DNA of 58,109 bases, from assembly GCF_005047355.1 (NCBI RefSeq), contig NZ_SUMC01000052.1:1-58109 (forward strand), given 5' to 3'. Under the pieces are notes generated by a model, which was not told the DNA's origin, searched no databases, and saw only the letters and a list, made by a program, of their open reading frames with translations. Positions within the stretch are counted from its first letter, which is position 1; each line of letters starts with the position of its first letter. Below are positions 24,639 through 32,330 of the stretch, piece after piece. A program made the translations under genes and the position numbers. The DNA is from Actinacidiphila oryziradicis. GTDB taxonomy: Bacteria; Actinomycetota; Actinomycetes; Streptomycetales; Streptomycetaceae.

Positions 24639-25835
24639 GTGAACCTGCTCGACCTGCTGCTGGTCCTCGTCGCGCTCGGATACGCCGCCGCCGGATACCG
24701 CCGCGGACTGATCGCGGGCTGCGTGTCCTTCGCCGGATTCCTCGGCGGCGCGGTCATCGGCGTATGGGCGCTGCCGAACGTGCTCGACCACTTCCAGACC
24801 GGAAGCAGGACCGCCACCCTCGTGGCGATCCTCACCGTGCTGCTCCCGGCCGCCGCCGGGCACGCGCTCGCCTCCGGGCTTGCCTTCAGGGCGCGCAAGC
24901 GCCTCAACTGGGGCCCGGTCCGATGGGCTGACGGCGTCGGCGGGGCCGTCGTGAACTCGATCGCGGTGCTGCTGGTCGCCTGGGTGGCGGCGTGCGTGCT
25001 CGTCTCGTCGTCCTCGACGATGATCTCCCGGGCCATCCGCGGTTCCGCGGTGCTCGGCGCCGTGCAGGGCGCGATGCCGGCGCAGGCGCCCACCTGGTTC
25101 AACCGGGCCACCGGCGCGCTCACCGCCGCCGGGTTCCCGCAGGTCTTCAACCCCTTCGAGAGCGAGCCGGTCAACGGCGTCGCCGCGCCCTCCAGTGACA
25201 ACGTCACCGCGGCCGCGACGGCCGCCGCCAAACGGTCCACCGTCAAGATCGAGGGTGTCGCCGACGTCAACGGCGGCCACCGGGGCCAGGAGGGCAGCGG
25301 CTTCGTCTACGCCGCCGGACACATCATGACCAACGCCCATGTCGTTGCCGGTGTCACCGAACCCACCGTCCAGCTCGGCGGTGCCGGACCCCAGTACATC
25401 GCCCGCGTCGTCCTCTTCGACCCGGCCAAGGATGTCGCCGTCCTCGATGTCCCCGGCCTGTCCGCCCCCGTGCTCAACTTCGCCGGCCCCGCTGCCCGGG
25501 GCGCGGCCTCCGTCGTCGCCGGCTACCCCGAGAACGGCGTCCTGGACCTGCGGGCCGCCACCGTCGCCGGCCGCATCCAAGCCCACGGCCAGGACATCTA
25601 CGGCGACGGCGCCGTCACCCGCGACATCTACCAGATCCGCTCCACGGTGCGGCCGGGGAACTCCGGCGGCCCCCTCCTCACGAAGTCCGGTGCCGTCTAC
25701 GGTGTCGTCTTCGCCCGCTCCACCACCGACACCACGACCGGCTACGCCCTCACCTCCGAGGAGGTCACCGCCGACGCCGCCCGCGCCGCGACCGCCACCA
25801 CGCCGGTTGACACCGGCACCCGCGCGGCGCTCTGA
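24639..25835 (+). CDS. MarP-like membrane serine protease (CvpA + trypsin domains)
   Basis: This 398-aa protein starts with a GTG. Four hydrophobic segments in residues 1-125 form a CvpA-like membrane domain, followed by an extracytoplasmic trypsin-like domain with His234 (TNAHVV), Asp265 (AKDVAVLD) and Ser342 (GNSGGP). This architecture matches mycobacterial MarP (Rv3671c), needed for acid and oxidative stress resistance. It would cleave cell-wall or stress targets in the periplasm-like space. The acid phosphatase gene that follows is convergent. Confidence 0.88.
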   Translation: MNLLDLLLVLVALGYAAAGYRRGLIAGCVSFAGFLGGAVIGVWALPNVLDHFQTGSRTATLVAILTVLLPAAAGHALASGLAFRARKRLNWGPVRWADGVGGAVVNSIAVLLVAWVAACVLVSSSSTMISRAIRGSAVLGAVQGAMPAQAPTWFNRATGALTAAGFPQVFNPFESEPVNGVAAPSSDNVTAAATAAAKRSTVKIEGVADVNGGHRGQEGSGFVYAAGHIMTNAHVVAGVTEPTVQLGGAGPQYIARVVLFDPAKDVAVLDVPGLSAPVLNFAGPAARGAASVVAGYPENGVLDLRAATVAGRIQAHGQDIYGDGAVTRDIYQIRSTVRPGNSGGPLLTKSGAVYGVVFARSTTDTTTGYALTSEEVTADAARAATATTPVDTGTRAAL

Positions 25836-25850
25836 CCCGCGCCGCCGGGA

Positions 25851-26474
25851 TCAGTCGAGCAGGCCGTCGTAGTCGGGCAGTTTGAAAGTGCGCTCCGCGT
25901 GGCCGCCGACGAGGTCGGTGGCGCTGTTGCCGATCTTGGCGATGATGGTGTAGCCGCTGGCCTCGATCTTCGCGCGTTGGGCCGTCTTGTAGGTGCCGAG
26001 GTCGGTGAAGAGATCCGAGAGGGACCGGGTGTAGAGCCCGGCGACGGAGTAGCCGACGTTCTCGAGGTTGTAGCGGGTCGTCAGGTCGAGGATCTCGGGC
26101 CGGGCGCTGACGAAGAAGATGTCGACGCCGCGGGCGTGCGCGTCCTTGGTGAGGGCGAGGACGGACTGGACGGCGGGGGTGGGATAGCCGCCGGTGTAGT
26201 ACGTCTCCAGCGAGGTGTTGTCGATGTCGAGGACGATCGCGAGCTTCCCGCCGGAGGCGGCGCGCTGTGTGACGTAGGCCTGCGCCTGGTCGGTGACGGC
26301 CGCGACATCCTGGAGCCAGGTGGCGTACGTGGGGGCGGTGGCCGCCGGGGTGGCGGTGAGGGCCGGTGCCGCCGTCGAGGCGTGTGCGGGGGCGGCGATG
26401 CCGAGGCCTGCGGCACTGGTGGCGAGGACGAGGGCTGCCGCTGCTAAACCGCGTCGCGTTCTGGATGTGTACAT
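25851..26474 (-). CDS. Secreted HAD acid phosphatase with a TTA codon
   Basis: This 207-aa HAD-superfamily class B-like acid phosphatase has a signal peptide (TSRTRRGLAAAALVLATSA to APAHAS). The first HAD motif is VLDIDNTSLETYY (Asp-x-Asp-x-Thr), then IFFVSARPE and a Lys region, and a final IGNSATDLVGG Asp motif. It would hydrolyse phosphate esters outside the cell. Leu10 is TTA (26445-26447 on the complementary strand), a bldA-type codon that would restrict translation to later growth. The start at 26474 gives a standard signal length; an upstream ATG adds five residues. Confidence 0.83.
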   Translation of the reverse strand: MYTSRTRRGLAAAALVLATSAAGLGIAAPAHASTAAPALTATPAATAPTYATWLQDVAAVTDQAQAYVTQRAASGGKLAIVLDIDNTSLETYYTGGYPTPAVQSVLALTKDAHARGVDIFFVSARPEILDLTTRYNLENVGYSVAGLYTRSLSDLFTDLGTYKTAQRAKIEASGYTIIAKIGNSATDLVGGHAERTFKLPDYDGLLD

Positions 26475-26547
26475 GCGGAATATGTACACCAGTTCGGGTG
26501 GACGGCAACAGTGCGTGGGATTACCGATGGGTAATTATTTGCCGTAC

Positions 26548-26796
26548 CTATTCGGCGCCGTTCACGGGCTCGTCGGGGAGGCTGTCCCAGGCGTCGCCGT
26601 GCCGGAGCAGGTCGTAGCCGTGTTCGGCGGCGATCGCCTCGGCGTGCTGGCGGCTGCGGATGCGGACCTCGTAGCGGTGGCTGGTGACCTGGGGGTGGAC
26701 GCCGTCGGCATCCTGGAAGACCTCGATGGCGTGGGTCTCGTAGACGATGTGACCCTGGGTGTCCTGGAGCCGGACCAGATGCATGCTTGCGGACAT
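26548..26796 (-). CDS. Hypothetical small protein
   Basis: The 82-aa product starting MSASMHLVRLQDTQGH is soluble, mixed alpha/beta and lacks signal or membrane segments. RYEVRIRSRQHAEAIAAEHGYDLLRHGDAWD suggests a small helix-turn-strand domain but no known family is recognised. The start was placed at 26796 because upstream in-frame codons lie in a sequence with no ribosome site. It stands alone between a phosphatase gene and a gene-free interval. Confidence 0.55.
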   Translation of the reverse strand: MSASMHLVRLQDTQGHIVYETHAIEVFQDADGVHPQVTSHRYEVRIRSRQHAEAIAAEHGYDLLRHGDAWDSLPDEPVNGAE

Positions 26797-27159
26797 AGGA
26801 CTCACTCTCCGCGGGAAGAGCCCCCTGCTCACAGGATCTCATGAAGGCGCCCGACACCGCTGTGCGCGCCGGCGACGCCCCGTCAGGGGTGCCGGGCGCC
26901 TAAGAGGCCGCGCGAATAGGGTGGGGCGGCGTCGCGTGCCGAGCTGTGACATCAGCCGACTCCGTCGGCGGGGGCGCCTGGAAGTGTTGCCGTCGGTGTC
27001 GGTCGACGACTCTCCCCCAGACTCCGTCCGGGAGGTGCCCCCGCCAAGCTCTCGGCTCCGCTCGAGCAGGGGGCACCCCCATCGAGGACATCCCCGGCGC
27101 CTTGGAATCGCACGCACCAGACCGCGTCCGCTCTCCGATCGAAGGTCACCCGACAGGCT
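26797..27159. other. Gene-free interval with a repeat-family fragment
   Basis: About 360 bases without a credible gene. A copy of the ACTCTCCCCC...GGGAGGTGCCCCC family lies at 27008-27043. GTGCCCCC and GGGGGCAC elements around 27035-27080 can form a hairpin that may act as terminator for the minus-strand MerR gene that ends at 27160. Confidence 0.5.
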
Positions 27160-27891
27160 CTAAGACCTGTCCGCGGCCCCGCCGCGCACCGCCTTGTCGA
27201 TCTCCTCGCGCATGCGGCGGTCCATGGCCAGGGCCAGCTCCGCCTCGACGACGGTCTTGACCAGCGGCCGTAGCCGGGCCACGACATCCATGATGGCGGT
27301 GGTGTCGCCCGCCTTCAGATCGGCCTCGGCCTCGGCGAGTATGTGGGTGTGGGCCAGCTCGACAAAGACCTCGGCGAGGGAGTCGAGCCCGCTGCGCATG
27401 GTGCGGCTGGCGGCCAGCACCGAGGCGAGGGGGATGCCTTCCTGTACGAGGGCGGCCGAGGCCTCCAGCAGGCGGCGGCTGATGTGCACGACGTCGTCGC
27501 CGTCGACGGCGAGGTAGCCGATCTCCAGCGCGGTGGCGAGATTCTCGGCGGTGGCGTGGTCGCCGTAGTGGTCGGCCAGCTCCTCGGGGGCGAGCCGGAC
27601 GGGGGTCTCCTCGGACCAGGGGGTGGCTATGGCGCTGTCGAGACCGAGCAGCTCGCCGACGCCCCGGCCGCTCTCCCACGCCGCGGTCAGCTCGGCGATT
27701 CCGCCCAGGGTGTGGCCACGGCTGAGCAGCCCCGCGATGGCGCGGAGGCGGGCGAGGTGGTGGTCGTTGTACCAGGCGATACGGCCGTCCCGGCGCGGAG
27801 GCGGGAGAAGTCTGCGCTCACGGTAGAAGCGGACGGTACGGACGGGGATGCCGGCGGCAGCCGCTAGCTCGGCCATCCGGTATTCGCTCAC
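27160..27891 (-). CDS. MerR-family transcriptional regulator
   Basis: This 243-aa protein (GTG at 27891) has the MerR winged helix (YRMAELAAAAGIPVRTVRFY, then RERRLLPPPRRDGRIAWYNDHHLARL). A long C-terminal region of helices follows, not a metal-binding Cys loop. Members of this type respond to organic ligands. It is divergent from a monooxygenase-hydrolase-SDR operon at 28049, so it probably controls it. The promoter interval contains ACCCGCG direct repeats at about 27967-27983. The start is uncertain: another GTG at 27912 is possible. Confidence 0.8.
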   Translation of the reverse strand: MSEYRMAELAAAAGIPVRTVRFYRERRLLPPPRRDGRIAWYNDHHLARLRAIAGLLSRGHTLGGIAELTAAWESGRGVGELLGLDSAIATPWSEETPVRLAPEELADHYGDHATAENLATALEIGYLAVDGDDVVHISRRLLEASAALVQEGIPLASVLAASRTMRSGLDSLAEVFVELAHTHILAEAEADLKAGDTTAIMDVVARLRPLVKTVVEAELALAMDRRMREEIDKAVRGGAADRS

Positions 27892-28048
27892 CTGTTCGTT
27901 GCCTTCGTCCACGGGGTCAAGCGTAACCAGCCGCGTATGACCAGGATCTCCCGCGCACAACCTCTACCCGCGGTAACCCGCGTGCTCTACGCTGCGAACC
28001 ACGCCAGTGATTGCTGGCGGAGTCTGATGGCGGCGAGAGGCGGGCGGT

Positions 28049-29548
28049 ATGGCCGAGCACGTCAGGGTGGCGGTGATCGGAACCGGGTTCGGCGGGCTCG
28101 GCGCGGCTGTGCGGCTGCGCCGCGAGGGGATCACCGACTTCGCCGTACTGGAGCGGGCCGACGCGGTCGGCGGGACATGGCGCGACAACAGCTACCCCGG
28201 CTGTGCCTGCGACGTGCCCTCGCACCTGTACTCCTTCTCCTTCGCGCCGAACCCGGAATGGCCCCGGGCCTTCTCCGGGCAGCCGCACATCCGCGCCTAC
28301 CTGGAGTGGGTGACCGACACCTACGGACTGCGCCCGCACATCCGCTTCAACACCGAGGTGGAGCAGGCACGCTGGGACGGGGACAGCAACCACTGGCACC
28401 TCCGTACCAGCCGGGGGGAGCTGACGGCCGACGTCGTCATCTCCGCCACCGGCCCGCTCTCCGACCCGAAGCTGCCCGACGTACCGGGGCTCGCGCAGTT
28501 CCCCGGGCGGGTCTTCCACTCCTCGCGCTGGGACCACGACTACGAGCTCAAGGGCAAGCGCGTCGCCATGATCGGCACCGGCGCGTCCGCCATCCAGATC
28601 GTGCCGGCGATCCAGCCGGAGGTGGCGAGGCTGACGGTGGTTCAGCGCACCCCGCCGTGGGTGCTGCCACGCGTGGACCGGGGGATCGCCAGGGGCGAGC
28701 AGTGGCTGCACGGCAGGATCCCGGCGACGGCGAGGGCGCGGCGCGGGCTGCTGTGGCTGATCAGGGAATTCCAGGTCGGGGCGTTTGTGAAACACCCGAA
28801 GCTGATGAAGACCGTCGAACAGCTGGCCAGGGCCCATATGCGGCGGGCCGTCAGAGACCCGGCGCTCCGCACCAAGCTCACCCCCGACTACACGATCGGC
28901 TGCAAGCGCATCCTGCTGTCGAACGCCTACTATCCGGCGCTCGCCCGGCCCAACACCGAGGTCGTCGCCTCCGCGCTGAAGGAGGTGCGCGGGTCGACCG
29001 TCGTCATGGCCGACGGCACCGAGCGCGAGGTCGACGCGATCATCTTCGGCACCGGCTTCCATGTCACCGACATGCCCATCGGCGACCGAGTCATCGGCGC
29101 CGACGGGCGCACCCTCGCCGAGCACTGGAAGGACGGCATGGCCGCCCTGCGCGGCTGCACGGTCGACGGCTTTCCGAACCTGATCTTCATCATCGGGCCC
29201 AACAGCGGCCTCGGGAACAGCTCGATGATCCTGATCGCCGAAGCCGCGGTCAACTACGCCGCCGACTACCTGCGCACCCTCAAACAGACCGGCGCCGCCG
29301 CGCTCGACGCCAAACCCGCCGCCGTACGCGCCTGGAATGCCGAGATGCAGCGCCGCATGGCCCGTACGGTATGGAACACCGGCGGCTGCACCAGCTGGTA
29401 CCTGGACTCCGAGGGCCGCAACACCACCGCCTGGCCCGGCACGACCGCCGAGTACCGGCGTGCGACGCGCCGGCTCAGAATCGAGGAGTACGACGTGTTG
29501 CTCACCGCCGCGGCCCCCGCCCTCGCCCCCGTGGAGGCCGCCATATGA
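28049..29548 (+). CDS. FAD-dependent Baeyer-Villiger-type monooxygenase
   Basis: This 499-aa flavoprotein has an N-terminal FAD site VIGTGFGGLGAAVRL, the group's GGTWRDNSYPG motif, and the BVMO-like fingerprint F-x-G-x3-H-x3-W (FPGRVFHSSRWDHD), with Asp instead of the final Pro. The NADP site GTGASAIQIV follows. It resembles mycobacterial MymA (Rv3083). It would insert one oxygen into a ketone or oxidise a lipid. Its stop overlaps the start of the hydrolase gene. Confidence 0.85.
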   Translation: MAEHVRVAVIGTGFGGLGAAVRLRREGITDFAVLERADAVGGTWRDNSYPGCACDVPSHLYSFSFAPNPEWPRAFSGQPHIRAYLEWVTDTYGLRPHIRFNTEVEQARWDGDSNHWHLRTSRGELTADVVISATGPLSDPKLPDVPGLAQFPGRVFHSSRWDHDYELKGKRVAMIGTGASAIQIVPAIQPEVARLTVVQRTPPWVLPRVDRGIARGEQWLHGRIPATARARRGLLWLIREFQVGAFVKHPKLMKTVEQLARAHMRRAVRDPALRTKLTPDYTIGCKRILLSNAYYPALARPNTEVVASALKEVRGSTVVMADGTEREVDAIIFGTGFHVTDMPIGDRVIGADGRTLAEHWKDGMAALRGCTVDGFPNLIFIIGPNSGLGNSSMILIAEAAVNYAADYLRTLKQTGAAALDAKPAAVRAWNAEMQRRMARTVWNTGGCTSWYLDSEGRNTTAWPGTTAEYRRATRRLRIEEYDVLLTAAAPALAPVEAAI

Positions 29549-30465
29549 GCCGGTACGCACTCGTACCCCCGGGCCGCGAGCTCACCGTCCGCTCGGCGGA
29601 CGGCACCGCCATCCACGTCGAGGAGTACGGCGCCGGGGCCGGGACGGCGGCGCCGGTCGTCGTCCTCATCCACGGCTGGACGTGCTCCACGCACCTCTGG
29701 GCGCCGGTCGTCCGTGAGCTCGGGGACGGGCTCCGGGTCATCGCCTACGACCAGCGCGGCCACGGCCGCAGCGCCGTCCCCGCCCGGGGCGGCTACAGCA
29801 CAGCCGCACTCGCCGACGACCTGGCCGCCGTCCTGGACGCGGTGCTCGCCGAAGGGGAGCGGGCGGTGCTCGCCGGCCACTCCCTGGGCGGCATGACGGT
29901 GCTGGCGGCGAGCGACCGGCCCGAGATCCAGGCCCGTACGGCCGCGGTGTTGCTCGCGAGCACCGGCAGCGCACGGCTGGTCGCGGGTGCCATGGTGCTG
30001 CCGGCCCGGGTGCGCTCGCGGCGCGTGCGGGACGCGTTCGCGCGGCTGATGCTTCTCTCGTCCCTCCCGCTCGGACCGGTCACCCCGCTGAGCCGGGCCG
30101 CCCTCAAATACGCCGTGATGGCGCCCGGCGCCACCCCTGAGCAGGCCGCCGCCACCGCCCGCATCGTCCACGCCTGCGGACGGCGGCCCCGCGCCGCCTG
30201 GGGACGCGTGCTCGCCGGGCTCGACCTCGACCCGGGCGTGACGGCGCTGCGCGCACCCACCGCCGTCCTCGTCGGCACCGCCGACAAGCTGACCCCGCCG
30301 GTGCACGCCCAAGACATCGTCGCCCGGCTGCCCCACTGCGTCGGGCTCACCGAACTCCCCGGCCTCGGCCACATGACCCCTCTGGAGGACCCGGACGCCG
30401 TCGCCGGCCTCATCCGGCGCCTCGCCCAGGACCACCTGCGAGTACCAGCCGGAGGCACCGCATGA
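29545..30465 (+). CDS. Alpha/beta hydrolase
   Basis: This 306-aa alpha/beta-fold enzyme has the oxyanion strand VVLIHGWTCSTH, nucleophile Ser113 in AGHSLGG, an Asp in VGTADKLTPP and His in GLGHMTPLEDP. It is coupled to the monooxygenase by ATGA and to the SDR by a 4-base overlap, suggesting hydrolysis of the ester formed by the oxygenase (inference). It corresponds in position to LipR in the mycobacterial mymA operon. Confidence 0.86.
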   Translation: MSRYALVPPGRELTVRSADGTAIHVEEYGAGAGTAAPVVVLIHGWTCSTHLWAPVVRELGDGLRVIAYDQRGHGRSAVPARGGYSTAALADDLAAVLDAVLAEGERAVLAGHSLGGMTVLAASDRPEIQARTAAVLLASTGSARLVAGAMVLPARVRSRRVRDAFARLMLLSSLPLGPVTPLSRAALKYAVMAPGATPEQAAATARIVHACGRRPRAAWGRVLAGLDLDPGVTALRAPTAVLVGTADKLTPPVHAQDIVARLPHCVGLTELPGLGHMTPLEDPDAVAGLIRRLAQDHLRVPAGGTA

Positions 30466-31325
30466 ACGGCAAGGTCGTTGTAGTCACCGGCGCCGCCCGT
30501 GGCATCGGAGCACAGCTCGCCCGCAAACTCGCCGCCCGCGGCGCCCGGCTGGCGCTGATCGGCCTGGAGCCGGACGAGTTGAAGGCCGTCGCCGAGTCCA
30601 TCGGCCCCGACGCCGGCCACTGGACGGCGGACGTCACCGACCGGGACGCGATGGCGCGCGTCGCCGCCGAAGTGGTCGCCCGGTTCGGCCGCGTGGACGT
30701 CGTCGTCACCAACGCGGGCGTCGGGACCGGCGGCCCCTTCCTCGACTCCGACCCCGCCGACTTCGAGCGTGTCATCCAGGTCAACCTGCTCGGCAGCGCC
30801 GGCACCGCCCGCGCCTTCCTGCCCGCCCTCCTCGCATCGCGCGGCTACCTCCTGCAGATCGCCTCCCTCGCCGCGATCGCCCCCGCGCCGATGATGACCG
30901 CCTACTGCGCAAGCAAGGCGGGCGTCGAGGCCTTCGCCCACTGCCTGCGGGCGGAAGTCGGCCACAAGGGCGTCAAGGTCGGCGTCGGCTACCTCAGTTG
31001 GACCGACACGGACATGGTGCGCGGCGCCGACGAGGACCCCGTCATGCGGGCGGCCCGGTCGCGGCTGCCCTGGCCCGCCAACCGCACGTACCCCCTGGAA
31101 CCCGCGGTGGACCGGATCGTCGCCGGCATCGGGCGACGATCGGCCCACGTCTACGCCCAATGGTGGGTGCGCGGAATGCAGCCCCTGCGCGGCTACTTGC
31201 CGTCCCTCCTCGGCGGCGCGCTCGGCCAACGCGAGATCCGACGCCTCGAGGCCCAACTCGCCGCCACCCCCGGCCCCCGCCCCGGCCTGATCGGCCCAGG
31301 CGGCGCTGCGGCACGCGGCCTTTAG
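30462..31325 (+). CDS. Short-chain dehydrogenase/reductase
   Basis: This 287-aa classical SDR has a cofactor site TGAARGIG (residues 9-16), NAG (84-86), Ser135, Tyr148 and Lys152 (YCASK). The C-terminal extension after about 240 has basic and aromatic residues. It is the last gene of the MerR-controlled operon and may oxidise or reduce an alcohol/ketone intermediate. A short hairpin (GGGCGCC/GGCGCCC, 31352-31368) follows the stop. Confidence 0.85.
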   Translation: MNGKVVVVTGAARGIGAQLARKLAARGARLALIGLEPDELKAVAESIGPDAGHWTADVTDRDAMARVAAEVVARFGRVDVVVTNAGVGTGGPFLDSDPADFERVIQVNLLGSAGTARAFLPALLASRGYLLQIASLAAIAPAPMMTAYCASKAGVEAFAHCLRAEVGHKGVKVGVGYLSWTDTDMVRGADEDPVMRAARSRLPWPANRTYPLEPAVDRIVAGIGRRSAHVYAQWWVRGMQPLRGYLPSLLGGALGQREIRRLEAQLAATPGPRPGLIGPGGAAARGL

Positions 31326-31679
31326 CCAGGCCGGCTGGCCAATACGGCACCGGGCGCCTCCGGCGCCCAAGTGCCGGTGGCGATGGCGCATGACGTCCCG
31401 GGTCCTGGCACACAGTCGTGGGGGCATCTCCCAGCGGTAGCTGGGGGCGAGTCACCCCGGAGGCGACCCCGACCCAAGAACCGGCAGACGCTCCCGCAAA
31501 CGGCGCAGGGCACCAAAATCGAGCCCCTCCGGCGTTTGAGGACGGATCGGCGACCACCGCAGACGAAGCGGGAGGGACACCGGGCACGCCCTGACCTGCG
31601 CTTTGTGCCCGAAATGCGACCTTTCGGTACTCGTGTCAGTCTGGTCGAGGCCCATCCGAAACATCACGAAGGAGTGATC
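31326..31679. repeat. Gene-free interval with two dispersed repeat families
   Basis: Positions 31371-31518 carry repeat family A, which reappears inverted at 39700-39850 (shared: GCGATGGCGCATG, GGGGGCA-CTCCC, GGCGACNCCGACCCA, CGGCGCAGGGCACCAAAA). Positions 31522-31545 carry family B (CCGGCGTTTGAGGACGG). Both lie only between genes in this window. The hairpin at 31352-31368 ends the SDR operon. No credible gene is present. Confidence 0.65.
31352..31368 (+). terminator. Short terminator hairpin after the SDR operon
   Basis: GGGCGCC and GGCGCCC pair with a three-base loop 27 bases after the SDR stop. No T-tract follows. It fits a high-G+C terminator. Confidence 0.5.
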
Positions 31680-31991
31680 ATGGGCAAGTCCGACGACATG
31701 GGCGGTAAGGCCAATCCGGAGCGTGACCAGGCCCGTAAAACGGCCAAGGAGCGCGGCCAGCAGGCGGCCCAGCAGCCCGGGCAGCAGCCCGGCCGGCAGG
31801 CGGGCCAGCAGCCCGGCCAGCAGCCCGGCCGGCAGACCGGGGAAGCGATGCGCGAGCAGCAGTCGCAGCAGTCGCAGCGGGCCCGCAAGGCCGGCAAGCC
31901 CGGTGAGAAGCAGCGCGAGGACCTCCGGGACAGCGTCCCGGACGAGCTCAACGACGCTTCCCACACGGAGCGCGAGAGCTGGGACACCTGA
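31680..31991 (+). CDS. Small Gln/Pro/Gly-repeat hydrophilic protein
   Basis: This 103-aa protein (MGKSDDMGGKANPERD) has a central low-complexity region with repeats of GQQPGRQ/GQQPGQQ (about residues 33-55), then a charged C terminus ending SWDT. No signal or membrane segment is seen. It is probably disordered and may act as a stress or dehydration protein (speculation). The ribosome site and leader (GCCCATCCGAA...GAAGGAGTGATC) are repeated upstream of the next small gene. No family is recognised. Confidence 0.6.
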   Translation: MGKSDDMGGKANPERDQARKTAKERGQQAAQQPGQQPGRQAGQQPGQQPGRQTGEAMREQQSQQSQRARKAGKPGEKQREDLRDSVPDELNDASHTERESWDT

Positions 31992-32003
31992 GCCTCCCGC
32001 CCC

Positions 32004-32025
32004 TGAGCGATGAGCTCATCGCTCA
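32004..32025 (+). promoter_or_regulatory. 22-base perfect palindrome between the two small genes
   Basis: The arms TGAGCGATGAG and CTCATCGCTCA are perfectly complementary with no loop, 13 bases after the first small gene's stop. It could be a terminator, a processing signal or a protein site; the centre GAGCTC is symmetric. Confidence 0.55.
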
Positions 32026-32073
32026 CAAGCACCAAAGCATCAAGCCCATCCGAATCGCCATGAAGGAGTGACC

Positions 32074-32265
32074 ATGGGCAAGCGAGACCAGTCCAAGAAG
32101 CCCAAGCAGCAGGTTCGCGGCAAGGCAGCGGACAAGCAGCCGAGCGGCGCCGTGGGCGCCACGAGCGTCATGGACCACACGGGTGCCATGGACGGGGTGT
32201 CGGTCCCGGTCGAGGGCGACAGCAGGCACATCAGCGCGGACGAGCGACGAAAGCGTAATCGCTAG
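32074..32265 (+). CDS. Small basic protein with copied leader
   Basis: This 63-aa protein begins MGKRDQSKKPKQQVRGKAADKQPSG. It is highly basic at the N terminus with an acidic middle and a basic end (ERRKRNR). Its start, with GAAGGAGTGACC and the first codons ATGGGCAAG, closely repeats the leader of the gene at 31680, so the pair shares ancestry at least at the 5' ends. A short ATG option six bases upstream adds two residues. A perfect 34-base palindrome follows. No family is recognised. Confidence 0.58.
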   Translation: MGKRDQSKKPKQQVRGKAADKQPSGAVGATSVMDHTGAMDGVSVPVEGDSRHISADERRKRNR

Positions 32266-32287
32266 TCAGGACGCGTAACCGTAAACC

Positions 32288-32321
32288 GTAAGGGGCGTGC
32301 TCCCGGGAGCACGCCCCTTAC
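32288..32321. terminator. 34-base perfect palindromic terminator
   Basis: The arms GTAAGGGGCGTGCTCCC and its exact complement meet with no loop. It lies between the convergent small gene (ends 32265) and tricorn protease (ends 32331). It should terminate both transcripts. Confidence 0.8.
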
Positions 32322-32330
32322 CCACGCCCG

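Noticed and set aside
22755..25586. Long minus-strand frame opposite the exporter and MarP genes
   Set aside because: It spans two well-defined genes and their terminator and encodes a Gly/Asp/Glu-rich product without motifs.
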